A DNA stretch of 64,000 bases, from positions 806,001-870,000 of the forward strand of contig NZ_CP089096.1 in NCBI RefSeq assembly GCF_021172165.1. Reading direction: 5' to 3'. The notes beneath the pieces are model-generated. The model had not been told where the DNA came from, searched no databases, and saw only the letters and a program-made list of their open reading frames with translations. Origin of the DNA: Flavobacterium channae. Its GTDB lineage: Bacteria; Bacteroidota; Bacteroidia; Flavobacteriales; Flavobacteriaceae. How positions within the stretch are numbered: position 1 is the first letter of the stretch; every line of letters starts with the position of its first letter. The position numbers and the translations under genes are program-made. Of this stretch, positions 7,662-17,774 are shown one piece after another.

Positions 7662-10600
7662 TTAGTTGTATTTATAGTGAGACTCTTTGCAATATTCTCC
7701 TAAAGTGTCACAGTGATAATGACCGTTTTCTTTTTTCTTAGGTAATTGCGTTTTCATTCCTTTGTTTTTAGCGTCTAACATTGAGTTGATTAAATCCGCT
7801 CTTTCTTTTTGAATTAATGCTAAAGTTTCTGTTTCTTTTTCTAAATCATAGAAAATAATTCCATCTACTAATGTTTTTTCTGCTCTTGTATAGATTGAAA
7901 GTGGACTATCTGACCAAAGAACTACATCGGCATCTTTCCCTACTTTAATACTTCCTACTTTATTATCCACTTGAAGAATTTTTGCAGGATTTAAGGTTAC
8001 AAAGTTCCAAGCTTCTTCTTCAGAAACATTACCATATTTTACTGTTTTTGCAGCTTCTTGATTTAAACGACGAGACATTTCAGCATCATCTGAATTGATA
8101 GATACTTTAACACCTTCGTTCATCATAATTGCAGCATTATACGGAATAGCATCATTTACTTCGTATTTATAAGCCCACCAATCTGCAAAAGTAGAACCCG
8201 CAACTCCATGTGCCGACATTTTATCTGCTAATTTATAACCTTCTAAAATGTGTGTGAAAGTTTGAATTTTAAATCCATAACGCTCAGCAAATTTCATTAA
8301 CATGTTAATCTCAGATTGTACATAAGAGTGACAAGTAATGAATCGTTTTTTAGCTAAAATTTCGTTGATAACTTCCATTTCGATATCAAATCTTGGCATT
8401 ACTTTGTTTTTGCCTTTACCAGTTTTGTAAGCGTCCCATTCGTTTTTGTATTCGATAGCTCTTGTAAAATAGTCTTCATAAACTTGTTCTACTCCCATAC
8501 GAGATTGTGGAAAACGGTTACGAGCAAAATCACCCCAGTTTGATTGTTTTACATTTTCACCTAAAGCAAATTTGATGTATTTAGGAGCATCTTTTACTAA
8601 CATTTCATCTGGAGAATAACCCCATTTTAATTTAATGAATGCTGCACGACCACCAATAGGATTTGCAGAACCATGTAATAAGTTTGCAGAAGTAACACCA
8701 CCTGCTAAATTTCTGTAAATATTAATATCATCTGAATTAACTACATCTTCTATAGTAACTTCAGCAGATGAATTTTGACCACCTTCGTTAACACCATTTG
8801 AAATAGCAATGTGCGAATGTTCGTCAATGATTCCTGCCGTTAAATGTTTACCAGTTCCGTCTACTACTTTCGCACCTGTTGAAGGTAAGTTTTTACCAAT
8901 TTTTGCAATTTTTCCGTTTTGGATTAAAACGTCGGTTTCTTTTAGAATTCCTTCTTTTTCACCAGTCCAAACTGTTACATTTTTGAAAAGAATCGTTTCT
9001 TGTTTTGGTTTTTCTTCCGTTCCAAATGAAACATTTGGATATGTTACCGTATACATAGACGGAACTTTTGGTTCGTCTTTTTTATCCTCTTTCTTTTTAT
9101 CTTCTTTAGTTTCAGTTGTACGTTTAGTAGCCGTCCAAGAAGTTTCATTACCATTTTCTAAAACCGCTTTTCCTTGCATCATATCTTTAACGAAAGTTCC
9201 TGAAAGCCTTACGAAATTTGCTTTTGTTGTATCTTGATTTTTTATTACTAAGTTAACCCAAGGATCGTTGAATTGAATTTTAGTTCCAAAATTAATACTG
9301 TCTTTAACTGCTTTAGCTTCAAGTTTAGAAGTTTCGCCTTCAATTTTTAATTCAAATTTATGATTGTCGAAAGTTAAATCATATGTTCCTCTAATATCCG
9401 TTGGATTGATTTTATCAATAATATTTCTGTTTCCTTGAACCCAGTTTTCTAGAATATTACTTTTATTCTCAAAAATATCGCCAGATACAATTATAAAGTT
9501 TGCTAATTTTCCTTTTGATATAGAACCTACGGTATTAAATTGATTTACCAATTTAGCTGGAGTTTCTGTTAAAGCTAATAAAGCTTTTTCTTTTGGTAAA
9601 CCATAAGTTACCGCTTTTCTTAAGTTAGATAAGAAAGATTTAGTGTCTTTTAAATCTGTTGTAGAAATTACAAATGGAACATTGTTATCGGCCAACATTT
9701 TTAAATTAAATGGTGCTTGATTCCAAAATTTCATATCGCTTAGACTTACTTGCTGTGCCAGGTAAGGATCTGAAACATCGTAAGCATCTGGGAAGTTTAT
9801 TGGGATAATATAAGTTGCTCCCGTTTTTTTGATTTCGTCAATACGCTCAAACTCGTTCCCGCTTCCTTTTATTAGGTACTTAACGCCAAATTCATCGCCT
9901 AATTTATCAGCTCGTAATGCATTTAATTTATCGCCAGCATTAAAGATTTGTAACAATGATTTGTTTGCGTTAAAAGCTTCTAACGATAAATCTTTGTTTT
10001 TAGCATTACCTTGAGAATACCATTTTGCATCGTGGAAAACTTGTCTGATTAAAGCCATACTTCCCATTAATGATGAAGGATAACTTTGTTTTGTAAATTT
10101 ACTTCTGCTAAACGTAAAGTGTTGTGATACTTTTTCTTTTAGCATTCTATCTGCATTTGAACCAGCATCATTTAATGTCCAAAGTAATCCAGTTCCTGCA
10201 ATTACACCATCGTTATGATGACTTAAAACAGTTCCAAAACCAGCTTCTCTTAAACTACCAGCAGCTTTAGAATCGTAGCTTAAATTTTCATAAGCATTGT
10301 ATTCTGGTTTGATGTGGTCGTTCCAATAATACCCTTCACGATTGGTATCGTATTGAGGGGTGAAATTTCCATTTGGTCTTGGAGTTGGTTTGTTAATTCC
10401 AAATTCACTATACAATTCAATAAAAGAAGGATAGATGGTTTTTCCAGTAGCATCAATGATAGTAGCATTTTTAGGAATTGAAACGGTTGTGCCAACTTCA
10501 ACAATTTTGTTTTCTTTTATTAGCAACGTTGCATTTTCAATTTTCTGTGTTGCTGAAACATAAATTGTGGCGTTTGTGATGGCAACATAGTTTTTAAAAC

Positions 10601-10691
10601 TCTGTTTTACACCATCATTTTTTGGAAAATATTCTTGTGCTTGACTCGTTAAAGTGAAGAAGAATACCAATAATAACGATAAGTATCTCAT
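7662..10691 (-). CDS. Exported two-domain amidohydrolase, one domain with intact metal ligands
   Basis: A 1009-residue protein with a signal peptide (MRYLSLLLVFFFTLTSQAQ) and two tandem amidohydrolase modules. The first (about 35-430) has the expected DATGKTIYPSFIE strand but no HxH. A linker with lysine/glutamate-rich sequence lies near 525-545. The second module (about 570-960) has the intact motif DEHSHIA with His625 and His627, CHSYV and FTHILEG histidines, and NSDDAEM for the catalytic Asp. It probably hydrolyses a peptide-like or cyclic amide substrate in the periplasm or at the surface. It heads a two-gene operon with a second amidohydrolase-like protein. Substrate cannot be told. Confidence 0.88.
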   Translation of the reverse strand: MRYLSLLLVFFFTLTSQAQEYFPKNDGVKQSFKNYVAITNATIYVSATQKIENATLLIKENKIVEVGTTVSIPKNATIIDATGKTIYPSFIELYSEFGINKPTPRPNGNFTPQYDTNREGYYWNDHIKPEYNAYENLSYDSKAAGSLREAGFGTVLSHHNDGVIAGTGLLWTLNDAGSNADRMLKEKVSQHFTFSRSKFTKQSYPSSLMGSMALIRQVFHDAKWYSQGNAKNKDLSLEAFNANKSLLQIFNAGDKLNALRADKLGDEFGVKYLIKGSGNEFERIDEIKKTGATYIIPINFPDAYDVSDPYLAQQVSLSDMKFWNQAPFNLKMLADNNVPFVISTTDLKDTKSFLSNLRKAVTYGLPKEKALLALTETPAKLVNQFNTVGSISKGKLANFIIVSGDIFENKSNILENWVQGNRNIIDKINPTDIRGTYDLTFDNHKFELKIEGETSKLEAKAVKDSINFGTKIQFNDPWVNLVIKNQDTTKANFVRLSGTFVKDMMQGKAVLENGNETSWTATKRTTETKEDKKKEDKKDEPKVPSMYTVTYPNVSFGTEEKPKQETILFKNVTVWTGEKEGILKETDVLIQNGKIAKIGKNLPSTGAKVVDGTGKHLTAGIIDEHSHIAISNGVNEGGQNSSAEVTIEDVVNSDDINIYRNLAGGVTSANLLHGSANPIGGRAAFIKLKWGYSPDEMLVKDAPKYIKFALGENVKQSNWGDFARNRFPQSRMGVEQVYEDYFTRAIEYKNEWDAYKTGKGKNKVMPRFDIEMEVINEILAKKRFITCHSYVQSEINMLMKFAERYGFKIQTFTHILEGYKLADKMSAHGVAGSTFADWWAYKYEVNDAIPYNAAIMMNEGVKVSINSDDAEMSRRLNQEAAKTVKYGNVSEEEAWNFVTLNPAKILQVDNKVGSIKVGKDADVVLWSDSPLSIYTRAEKTLVDGIIFYDLEKETETLALIQKERADLINSMLDAKNKGMKTQLPKKKENGHYHCDTLGEYCKESHYKYN

Positions 10692-10712
10692 GTTTTTTGG
10701 TTTAGTAAAGGC

Positions 10713-10720
10713 TAAAGATA
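10713..10720 (-). promoter_or_regulatory. Probable -7 box for the amidohydrolase operon
   Basis: TATCTTTA on the minus strand, one mismatch from TAnnTTTG, 22 bases upstream of the ATG in a 96-base gap that holds no gene. Confidence 0.4.
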
Positions 10721-10787
10721 AAAATAATCTTCGATTTAAGAATTATTGAAGTTATAATAGATGATTTTTAACTTTTGTTGAATAATT

Positions 10788-12608
10788 TTATCGGTTTATG
10801 TACAAATATCCTGTTAGAGGTTCGTGATAGTTAGGGTCATTCAAATACAAAATGTAATAGTAAGTTCCGGCAGGAGCTATTGTGCTTCCAACACCTTCTT
10901 CTACATAACCATTCCAATCGGGTTTGTCATTATTTCCTGTCCACAAATGTTTTCCCCAACGGTTATAAATCAATAATTTAAAATTGATGAAAATATCACG
11001 AAGACCATCAATAAAAAAGGTGTCATTTGAACCATCTCCATTTGGTGAAACTGCATTATAAACTGTTGGTGGACAATTTTCAGTTAGAAGAAAGAATGAG
11101 GTAATAGAGAAACATCCATTATCAATTCTAACAAAGATTTCTTTTGGAGTGGTTAAGGCTTCGTAGTTTGAAGTATTTAAAATTGGATTTATATTTTGAA
11201 CGGCATCATTGTAAGTTTCATGGAATGATACAATATGTAATGGATTTGTTTTTACTAATTCGGAATATTCAGAAAAATCAAATATTCCCCTTGTTAACCC
11301 TAAATTACAGGTAGTTATATTTTCTAAAGTGTTAAAAGTAGGTGATACGATTAATTCAAATTCAATTTGAAATGAATTGTTGTTTTCATTTAATTCTGGG
11401 GCAATTCCTGTTCCGTTTCCAGTATCATCAACTATAGCTGTTAATGTAAAATTTAAAGGAACCGTAATTGGAATTGTTAGCGTTATAGTGCCATTTTCAC
11501 TTCCACCAATTGGAATTACATTTTGCGTAAAAGTTGTTGCAATAGCAGTACTTCCTGCATAAAATGTTATTGGAGTATTTGCTTGTAAAACTTCTGTACT
11601 ATTTAAATTTGAAACGGTATAATCGATAGTCACTTCTCTTGAATCACATGTAGAAGTAGGGTTCTCTACAACTATTGTTGCATCGGGTAATTGACTGTTT
11701 AGTTTAGTAACAACAGTGTTCAACATTACATAATCTTGACCTGATTGTAGTGAAACTGTAGCAGATGTTGTTCCAGGTACAATATAGTTTTCAATCGAGT
11801 AAACATCTAAATCCATATTGTATAGATTCGTAGAATTTGTTTCTGTATTAGTTCCATTAAAAGCATTATTACTAGGATTTAATGTATTGCTTAATATATT
11901 AGTTGTTGCATTTGCAGTAAAGGTTAATCGTTCACTAACTTGTATAAAACGATCCCCTTCCCAGGCGATGAAACCTATTTTAGCACCAGTATTACTTATT
12001 AGGTAAAGGTTGTCTAACTGAATTGTCATATTATCAATTATTCCTAAAGGAAGATTAGGTGATAAAGCTTCTAAACCTTGGTAAATGTTTAATTGATTCA
12101 AAGTTAAACTTGGGTTTTCATAAACAACTAATATTGCCCAACCACCAAAATGGGTAGCATTTGAAATATAGGTAGATACATAACTGTTTAAATCAAGGTC
12201 TGATAAAGTATAAACTCCATTTCCAGTTGATTGAACAAAAGGAGTAATATCTTTGAAAGCACTGAAATACGTAAAATTATTTGCTGTTCCAACCATAGTA
12301 CTTAAGATGTCGGGTGTCATATCTACACCATTTAATTTTACATCAGTATCTCCTGGTCCACTTCCTGCCCAATATAAATAAGCTCTTTCAATTCGGTCAT
12401 TAATTCCTAAATTTAAAGTTGCGGAAGATTCTGTATAGAGAAATGTTGGCGAAAAATTTGTGTTTTCAGAAGGATTTAGAGTATTTCCAATAAATGTAAA
12501 ATCATATCTTCCGTTTATTTGAGTATATAAAGCTATATCCTGAGCCTTTGATAAAGTAGGGAATAGTATTTGGGTCAGTAAAATGATGCAAAGTAGTTTT
12601 TTTAACAT
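10788..12608 (-). CDS. T9SS type B sorting domain surface protein
   Basis: 606 residues with a signal peptide (ends TLSKAQD), a large N-terminal beta-rich region (about 25-300), a CARDB/Ig-like stretch (about 310-420), and a C-terminal domain from about residue 515. The last contains AVSPNGDGSNDTFFIDG, a YNRWGKHLWTG segment and a PAGTYYYILYL strand. These are the gliding-motility C-terminal (CHU_C) signatures that mark type B cargo of the type IX secretion system. The protein is predicted to be exported to the cell surface or medium. No PorP/SprF-like partner gene is next to it. Function of the N-terminal part is unknown. No clear promoter was found in the gap it shares with the divergent neighbour. 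Confidence 0.88.
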   Translation of the reverse strand: MLKKLLCIILLTQILFPTLSKAQDIALYTQINGRYDFTFIGNTLNPSENTNFSPTFLYTESSATLNLGINDRIERAYLYWAGSGPGDTDVKLNGVDMTPDILSTMVGTANNFTYFSAFKDITPFVQSTGNGVYTLSDLDLNSYVSTYISNATHFGGWAILVVYENPSLTLNQLNIYQGLEALSPNLPLGIIDNMTIQLDNLYLISNTGAKIGFIAWEGDRFIQVSERLTFTANATTNILSNTLNPSNNAFNGTNTETNSTNLYNMDLDVYSIENYIVPGTTSATVSLQSGQDYVMLNTVVTKLNSQLPDATIVVENPTSTCDSREVTIDYTVSNLNSTEVLQANTPITFYAGSTAIATTFTQNVIPIGGSENGTITLTIPITVPLNFTLTAIVDDTGNGTGIAPELNENNNSFQIEFELIVSPTFNTLENITTCNLGLTRGIFDFSEYSELVKTNPLHIVSFHETYNDAVQNINPILNTSNYEALTTPKEIFVRIDNGCFSITSFFLLTENCPPTVYNAVSPNGDGSNDTFFIDGLRDIFINFKLLIYNRWGKHLWTGNNDKPDWNGYVEEGVGSTIAPAGTYYYILYLNDPNYHEPLTGYLYINR

Positions 12609-12717
12609 CTTGATTTCGTGAAAATTTGGTTCTAATTTACTATTATTTTTTTAAAAAATACATTATTCAAACTATGGCAATTAAAAAATTAGTAATTTTC
12701 CACTTTAAAAAAGAATA

Positions 12718-13698
12718 TTGAAAAAATATAGGATTCAAAAATATAGTACTGAAAGCTATCGTTTATGGAATGAATTTGTAGCTAATGCGAAAAATGCTAC
12801 GTTTTTATTTCATAGAGATTTTATTGAATATCATAGTGATAGATTCGAAGATTATTCACTTTTAATTTTTGACGAAAAAGACAAGGTTAAGGCAGTTTTG
12901 CCAGCTAATAAAGTTGGAAATGCACTTCATTCACATCAAGGATTAACCTATGGAGGATTGGTTTTTAATCAAAAAATCAAGCTTCAAGATGTTATCGAAA
13001 TAATGTACCAATTACTAGAATTTTTTAATCAGAATGCTATTTCAACTCTTTATTTAAAACAATTGCCATCTATTTACCACGAATCTCCTGCTGATGAATT
13101 GGAGTATTTGAATTTTATCTTAAAATCTAAATTGATACGACGCGATAGTTTATCGGTTATTAACTTGGAAACTGATTTTGAATTTAGCGCAAGTAGAGCA
13201 GAAGGAATAAAAAAAGGTTTAAATTTAGGATTAGAAATTAAAGAAGAACAAGATTTTGATTTGTTTTGGAATGAGATTTTAGTACCTAATTTGAATCAAA
13301 AGTTTGATACAAATCCTGTACATTCTTTAGAAGAAATTAGATATTTGAAATCAAAATTTCCAAACAATATCAGACAGTTTAATGTTTATAATAATGGAAA
13401 AATTATAGCAGGAACTACCATTTTTGAAAGCGATTTTGTAGCGCATTCTCAATATATTTCGGCTGATGATTCCAAAAATATAACAGGAAGTTTGGATTTT
13501 TTATACGATAGATTAATTACGTATACATTTCGAAATAAGAAGTATTTAGACTTCGGAATTTCCAATGAAAATCAAGGTCAAAATATAAATCAAGGTTTGT
13601 TGTTTTGGAAAGAAGGATTTGGAGCAAGAACTATTGTTCAAAATTTTTACGAAATAGAAACCAAGAATTACACACTTTTAGATTCCATTTTAATATGA
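12718..13698 (+). CDS. FemAB/GNAT-like acyltransferase of a polysaccharide locus
   Basis: 326 residues that read as a FemAB-type (BioF2-like) acetyltransferase: N-terminal segment with [17 protein letters not shown], a YGGLVF strand, and a C-terminal half with [19 protein letters not shown] and [12 protein letters not shown] typical of this family. It probably acylates an amino sugar. Start: TTG at 12718, because a TAA lies in frame 12 bases upstream and the next in-frame Met is far inside the domain. The stop overlaps the next gene's ATG (ATGA), so translation is likely coupled to the sugar aminotransferase, which supports a job on the amino sugar made there. Donor and acceptor are unknown. 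Confidence 0.7.
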   Translation: MKKYRIQKYSTESYRLWNEFVANAKNATFLFHRDFIEYHSDRFEDYSLLIFDEKDKVKAVLPANKVGNALHSHQGLTYGGLVFNQKIKLQDVIEIMYQLLEFFNQNAISTLYLKQLPSIYHESPADELEYLNFILKSKLIRRDSLSVINLETDFEFSASRAEGIKKGLNLGLEIKEEQDFDLFWNEILVPNLNQKFDTNPVHSLEEIRYLKSKFPNNIRQFNVYNNGKIIAGTTIFESDFVAHSQYISADDSKNITGSLDFLYDRLITYTFRNKKYLDFGISNENQGQNINQGLLFWKEGFGARTIVQNFYEIETKNYTLLDSILI

Positions 13699-14795
13699 TT
13701 TCATTTCTAAATTTAAATAAATTAAATCGCCCATTTGAAGAAGCTTTTCAGAAAAAAATGAAAGATTTCTTAAATAATGGTTGGTATATTTTAGGTAATG
13801 AAGTCAAACAGTTTGAATCTAATTTTGCAGAATATTGTGGCACTAAATATTGTATTGGTGTTGGCAATGGTTTAGATGCTTTGGTTCTTATTTTTAAAGC
13901 CTATATGCATTTAGGTAAAATGCAAAAAGGAGACGAAATAATTGTTCCTGCAAACACCTATATTGCAAGTATTCTTGGAGTTTTACAAGCGGATTTAGTT
14001 CCAGTCTTGGTAGAACCGAGATTAGATAGTTTCAACATAAATCCTGAAGAAATTGAAGCTAAAATAACTTCCAAAACAAAAGCTATTTTACCTGTTCATT
14101 TATATGGTCAATTGTGCGAAATGAAGGCAATTAATGCCATTGCAAAAAAGCACAATCTTTTGGTTATAGAAGACGCTGCACAAGCTCACGGAAGTCAGCT
14201 TTCTGAAAACGAAAAAGCTGGAAACTTAGGTCATGCTGCTGGTTTTAGTTTTTATCCAGGTAAAAATTTAGGAGCACTTGGAGATGCTGGGGCTATTACA
14301 ACTAATGATGATGAACTTGCAAAAGTGTTGTTTTCTATTCGAAATTATGGTTCAAAAGTAAAATATGAAAATGAGATGTTAGGTGTTAATTCTCGTTTAG
14401 ACGAATTACAAGCAGCATTTTTGAATATAAAATTGAAACATTTAGATGCTGAGAATGAATTCCGAAGAAGCATGGCAAAACGTTTTTTATCTGAAATTAA
14501 AAATGATAAAATTACTATGCCAAGTTGGGATTTATCAAAAAATCATGTGTTTCATTTGTTTGTAGTTCGTACTGCGAACCGAATTCAATTACAAGATTAT
14601 TTGAAAGAAAACGGAATTGAATCCATGATTCATTATCCAATTCCGCCACACAAGCAAAAAGCATTGTCAAATTGGGAATCGTTATCTTTTCCAATTACAG
14701 AAAAAATACACAATGAAGTGTTGAGTATTCCGTTGAACTCAGGTTTGAAAGCATCAGAGATTCAACATATCATAACAGTTTTAAATAAGTTTTAA
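13695..14795 (+). CDS. DegT/DnrJ/EryC1/StrS-family sugar aminotransferase (FdtB/QdtB-like)
   Basis: PLP-dependent transfer of an amino group to a nucleotide keto-sugar. In the 366-residue form starting at the ATG at 13695 ([13 protein letters not shown]), Lys190 in [16 protein letters not shown] is the Schiff-base lysine and Asp160 ([10 protein letters not shown]) would bind the pyridine nitrogen. The [13 protein letters not shown] and PANTYIAS segments are typical of the 3-keto-sugar aminotransferases FdtB/QdtB. A longer reading frame from 13605 overlaps the FemAB-like gene and lacks family similarity in the extra part. With the FdtA-like ketoisomerase 4 kb downstream, the likely product is dTDP-3-amino-3,6-dideoxyhexose; which epimer cannot be told. 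Confidence 0.88.
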   Translation: MISFLNLNKLNRPFEEAFQKKMKDFLNNGWYILGNEVKQFESNFAEYCGTKYCIGVGNGLDALVLIFKAYMHLGKMQKGDEIIVPANTYIASILGVLQADLVPVLVEPRLDSFNINPEEIEAKITSKTKAILPVHLYGQLCEMKAINAIAKKHNLLVIEDAAQAHGSQLSENEKAGNLGHAAGFSFYPGKNLGALGDAGAITTNDDELAKVLFSIRNYGSKVKYENEMLGVNSRLDELQAAFLNIKLKHLDAENEFRRSMAKRFLSEIKNDKITMPSWDLSKNHVFHLFVVRTANRIQLQDYLKENGIESMIHYPIPPHKQKALSNWESLSFPITEKIHNEVLSIPLNSGLKASEIQHIITVLNKF

Positions 14796-15368
14796 ATGGG
14801 TGTAGCAAGTAGTTTTAAAAATTTATTTTTTGTCAAATGTAGAGTTTGGAAATATAATTTTTTGTCTGAATGTCAAAATGTTATTGGAAAACCTATTAAG
14901 AATCAGCCTTTGCTATTAATGGGAAAAGGTGAAATTTCTTTTGGTTCAAATTGTAAGTTTGGTTACAAAGAATCAGCACAATTTTATGCTACTTATTCTT
15001 ATGTTGAAGCAAGAAACCCTGATACAAGCATTGTTTTTGGTAATAACAATTACTTTAACAACAATTGTTCAATTGAAGCAGTAAATTACATAGAATTTGG
15101 AAACGATGTTTTAGTTGGGGTAAATTGCTCTTTTATCGATAATGATGGTCATAATTTGGCTGTTGAAAACAGAAAAAATGGTATTCCAAATAGTGCTCCA
15201 ATTAAAATAGGAAATAACGTTTTTATAGGTGATAATGTTACCGTTTTAAAAGGAGTTACAATAGGAGATAATGCTGTAATTGGAAATGGAAGTATTGTGA
15301 CAAAATCGATTCCTTCTAATGTTATTGTAGCTGGAAATCCAGCGAATGTTATTAAAGAATTGCAATAA
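14796..15368 (+). CDS. Left-handed beta-helix (hexapeptide repeat) acyltransferase
   Basis: 190 residues with a C-terminal set of hexapeptide repeats (about 85-180: [33 protein letters not shown]), ending in the usual [18 protein letters not shown] motif near residue 118 supplies the probable catalytic His. Such enzymes acetylate hydroxyl or amino groups of sugars from acetyl-CoA. The start codon directly abuts the aminotransferase stop (TAAATG), so it belongs to the same operon. It could be the N-acetylase of the 3-amino sugar (FdtC/QdtC role) or an O-acetylase of the finished glycan; the sequence does not decide. Confidence 0.85.
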   Translation: MGVASSFKNLFFVKCRVWKYNFLSECQNVIGKPIKNQPLLLMGKGEISFGSNCKFGYKESAQFYATYSYVEARNPDTSIVFGNNNYFNNNCSIEAVNYIEFGNDVLVGVNCSFIDNDGHNLAVENRKNGIPNSAPIKIGNNVFIGDNVTVLKGVTIGDNAVIGNGSIVTKSIPSNVIVAGNPANVIKELQ

Positions 15369-15386
15369 TTTGCCAACTTCTAACGA

Positions 15387-16841
15387 ATGCAAGAAAAAAA
15401 TTTTCATAATCTAATTTTTAAAAGTACCCGAATTTTTGGGGCTTCGCATCTTGTTAAAGTTGGAACAAAAGTCATTACGAATAAAATTGCAGCCATTTAT
15501 TTAGGCGCTGTAGGAATTGGAATTATTGGAATTGTCGAAAATTTATTGAGCATTCTTTTTGGATTAGTGAATTTCGGATTGACTTCTAGTAGCGTTAGAG
15601 AAATTGCCTTACTTAATTACGAAACAGAAGAAGCCAAAGCCAAAGAAAGCAGAATGATTAGCATCATTTATTATTGGTCTTTGTTTTCGGGTTTTTTAGG
15701 TGCTGTTTTTTTTGTACTGATTTCTTATTCTTTTTTCAAAAACACATATCCAACAGATAGTTCTTATTTGTGGTTTGTTTCAATTGCTTTGTATTTTGTC
15801 TTTTTTGCTCTTTTTTCAGCCCGAATGTCCATTTTGCAAGGGAAGAGAGAAATCAATAAAATGGTACAAATTCAGGTTGTAATTTCAATAATTCAAATGC
15901 TTTTGGCAATTGGATGTTATTACTTTTTTGGATTAAACGGAATTGCTATTGCCATTTTATTTACTGCTATTGTTTCATTTTTGGTGGTTTACTTTAGCAC
16001 AAAAAATACAATCCGAGTTGAAAAGAACAATCTGACATTAAAACAAGTTTTTTCTGAAGGTTTGCCTATGGTGAAATTAGGAATAATTTTATCATTAGGA
16101 ACTCTGATCAATCAATTGGCTTTTTATGTTATTCGACTTTTTTTAAAAGATTTTTTATCAATTGAAGCTTTGGGAGTTTTTCAAGTGAGCTACACTGTTT
16201 TAGTTGGCTATTTGGGAATTATTTTCGTAGTAATGTCTAATGATTTTTATCCTCAATTATGTAATTTAGAAAGTGATAAACCAACATTTGAAAAGTACAT
16301 CAACGATCAAACTCAGTTTGCTTTATATTTAGTGGTGCCACTAGTGTTATTAATGTATTTAATTGCACCTCAATTAGTTGTTTTGTTGTATTCTAATTCG
16401 TTTTTAGATGTTTTATTGATTTTAAAAATTGCTTTGATTGGATTGATTTTTAAAACTATTGCTTGGCCAATTGGTTTTATTTCATTGGTTAAAGGAAATA
16501 AGAAATTGTTCTTCAAACAAAACTTGTTAAGCGATATTATCAATGTTGTTTGTTCTGTAGTTTTTACCTACTATTTTGGACTAAAAGGATTGGGGATGGC
16601 TTTTGCGCTAATGTTTTTAGTGTCTTTGTTTTATAACTTCTTTACGGTTAATAAAAACTATAATTTTTCCTATTCTACAGAAACAAAACGAATAATTGTG
16701 CTTTCAATGGTAATAGGAGCAATCGCTTTGCTTTCGTTTAATTGGTTTGATTTCTCTTATATGAATCCAGTAATTTGGGGACTGTTTATTTTGACTTCAA
16801 TATATGCAGTTGTTAAACTGAAAAACAAAATTCAATCTTAA
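15387..16841 (+). CDS. Wzx-type polysaccharide flippase (MOP superfamily)
   Basis: 484 residues, almost entirely hydrophobic, with about 12-14 predicted membrane helices. The N-terminal sequence FGASHLVKVGTKVITNKIAAIYLGAVGIG and the overall pattern match RfbX/Wzx exporters, which flip undecaprenyl-linked repeat units to the periplasmic side. It follows the acyltransferase after 18 bases and is the last plus-strand gene before a convergent glycosyltransferase, whose stop lies 1 base beyond. No Wzy-type polymerase was recognised in the window. Confidence 0.9.
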   Translation: MQEKNFHNLIFKSTRIFGASHLVKVGTKVITNKIAAIYLGAVGIGIIGIVENLLSILFGLVNFGLTSSSVREIALLNYETEEAKAKESRMISIIYYWSLFSGFLGAVFFVLISYSFFKNTYPTDSSYLWFVSIALYFVFFALFSARMSILQGKREINKMVQIQVVISIIQMLLAIGCYYFFGLNGIAIAILFTAIVSFLVVYFSTKNTIRVEKNNLTLKQVFSEGLPMVKLGIILSLGTLINQLAFYVIRLFLKDFLSIEALGVFQVSYTVLVGYLGIIFVVMSNDFYPQLCNLESDKPTFEKYINDQTQFALYLVVPLVLLMYLIAPQLVVLLYSNSFLDVLLILKIALIGLIFKTIAWPIGFISLVKGNKKLFFKQNLLSDIINVVCSVVFTYYFGLKGLGMAFALMFLVSLFYNFFTVNKNYNFSYSTETKRIIVLSMVIGAIALLSFNWFDFSYMNPVIWGLFILTSIYAVVKLKNKIQS

Positions 16842-16842
16842 T

Positions 16843-17721
16843 TTAGAAAGCAATTTTTAGTCGGGTTTTTAGTTCTAAGAAAAATAACTTGGTTAAGAGT
16901 ACAAAGTCTCTCGATTTTAAGAATTTGTGAAATTCAAATCGAATTCTTCCTAATAACGCTTTATGCTCTTCTTTTGATTGATTCAATTCAAATGCTTTGT
17001 AAAGAATTTTTAGAGAAGATTCATGAAGTTTTTTTGTTCTTGGATTCTTTTTTTGAGTAAAAAAAGTACTTAATGATGTGGTTAAGATTCTCTTTTTAAC
17101 TAAAAATTCCGGAGTATATTCAAATTCAAAAACTCTTGAAGCTCTTATCCATAAATCCAAATCTTCATAAGCTAAGGTTTCATCATAATAACCTAATTTT
17201 TCAAAAACTGATTTTTTTACCATCGATGAAACCGAACAAATTTTGGTTGTTCTACCAATGACCATTTTGTAAATGTCGCCACTTTCAGGATGTTCTTCTT
17301 CAGTATAATAATTCTGCAAAAAAACACCATTTTCATCTATTTCGATCAAATTTCCATAGACAATTCCAAGGTTTTTATATTTCGAATTTTGAAAAGTTGC
17401 AATCTGCTTTTCAATACAATTTGGAAGTAAAACATCATCAGCAGCTAAATCAATAATGTATTCCCCTTTTGCAATTTTGGCTAATTGATTAAACGTTTTA
17501 TTACTTCCTAAATTAATTTCATTCGCTATAAAATGAACACTAGAATGCTCTTTTAACCAATCTTTAATTACCGAAACAGAATTGTCTTTGCTACAATCAT
17601 CAGCAATTAATAATTCTACATTTGGATAGCTTTGGTTAATGACCGAATTCAAGGCTTCCACTACATAAGCTTCGTGATTGTAAGACAAACAAATAACACT
17701 AACAAGTGGAAAATTTTGCAT
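16843..17721 (-). CDS. Family 2 glycosyltransferase
   Basis: 292 residues with a GT-A fold: VSVICLSYNHEAYVVEALNSV at the start, the nucleotide-binding LLIADDCSKDNS at about residues 37-48, and an AADDVLLP metal-binding DD at about 93-100; the later DLWIRAS segment resembles the acceptor-side region. It transfers one sugar onto a lipid-linked glycan at the inner membrane. It lies on the minus strand, convergent with the flippase gene and divergent from the next glycosyltransferase, so it is transcribed alone. Sugar specificity cannot be read. Confidence 0.88.
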   Translation of the reverse strand: MQNFPLVSVICLSYNHEAYVVEALNSVINQSYPNVELLIADDCSKDNSVSVIKDWLKEHSSVHFIANEINLGSNKTFNQLAKIAKGEYIIDLAADDVLLPNCIEKQIATFQNSKYKNLGIVYGNLIEIDENGVFLQNYYTEEEHPESGDIYKMVIGRTTKICSVSSMVKKSVFEKLGYYDETLAYEDLDLWIRASRVFEFEYTPEFLVKKRILTTSLSTFFTQKKNPRTKKLHESSLKILYKAFELNQSKEEHKALLGRIRFEFHKFLKSRDFVLLTKLFFLELKTRLKIAF

Positions 17722-17774
17722 ATTGGGTTTTTAAATCTATTTTTATGCTAAATTAAGAAACTAATCGCATCGAA

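Noticed and set aside
8809-9237. 142-residue plus-strand open frame
   Set aside because: Lies wholly inside and antisense to the two-domain amidohydrolase gene, with no signal or family pattern.
13605-13694. N-terminal extension of the sugar aminotransferase
   Set aside because: Thirty extra residues overlap the preceding gene and lack family similarity; the ATG at 13695 has the expected N-terminus.
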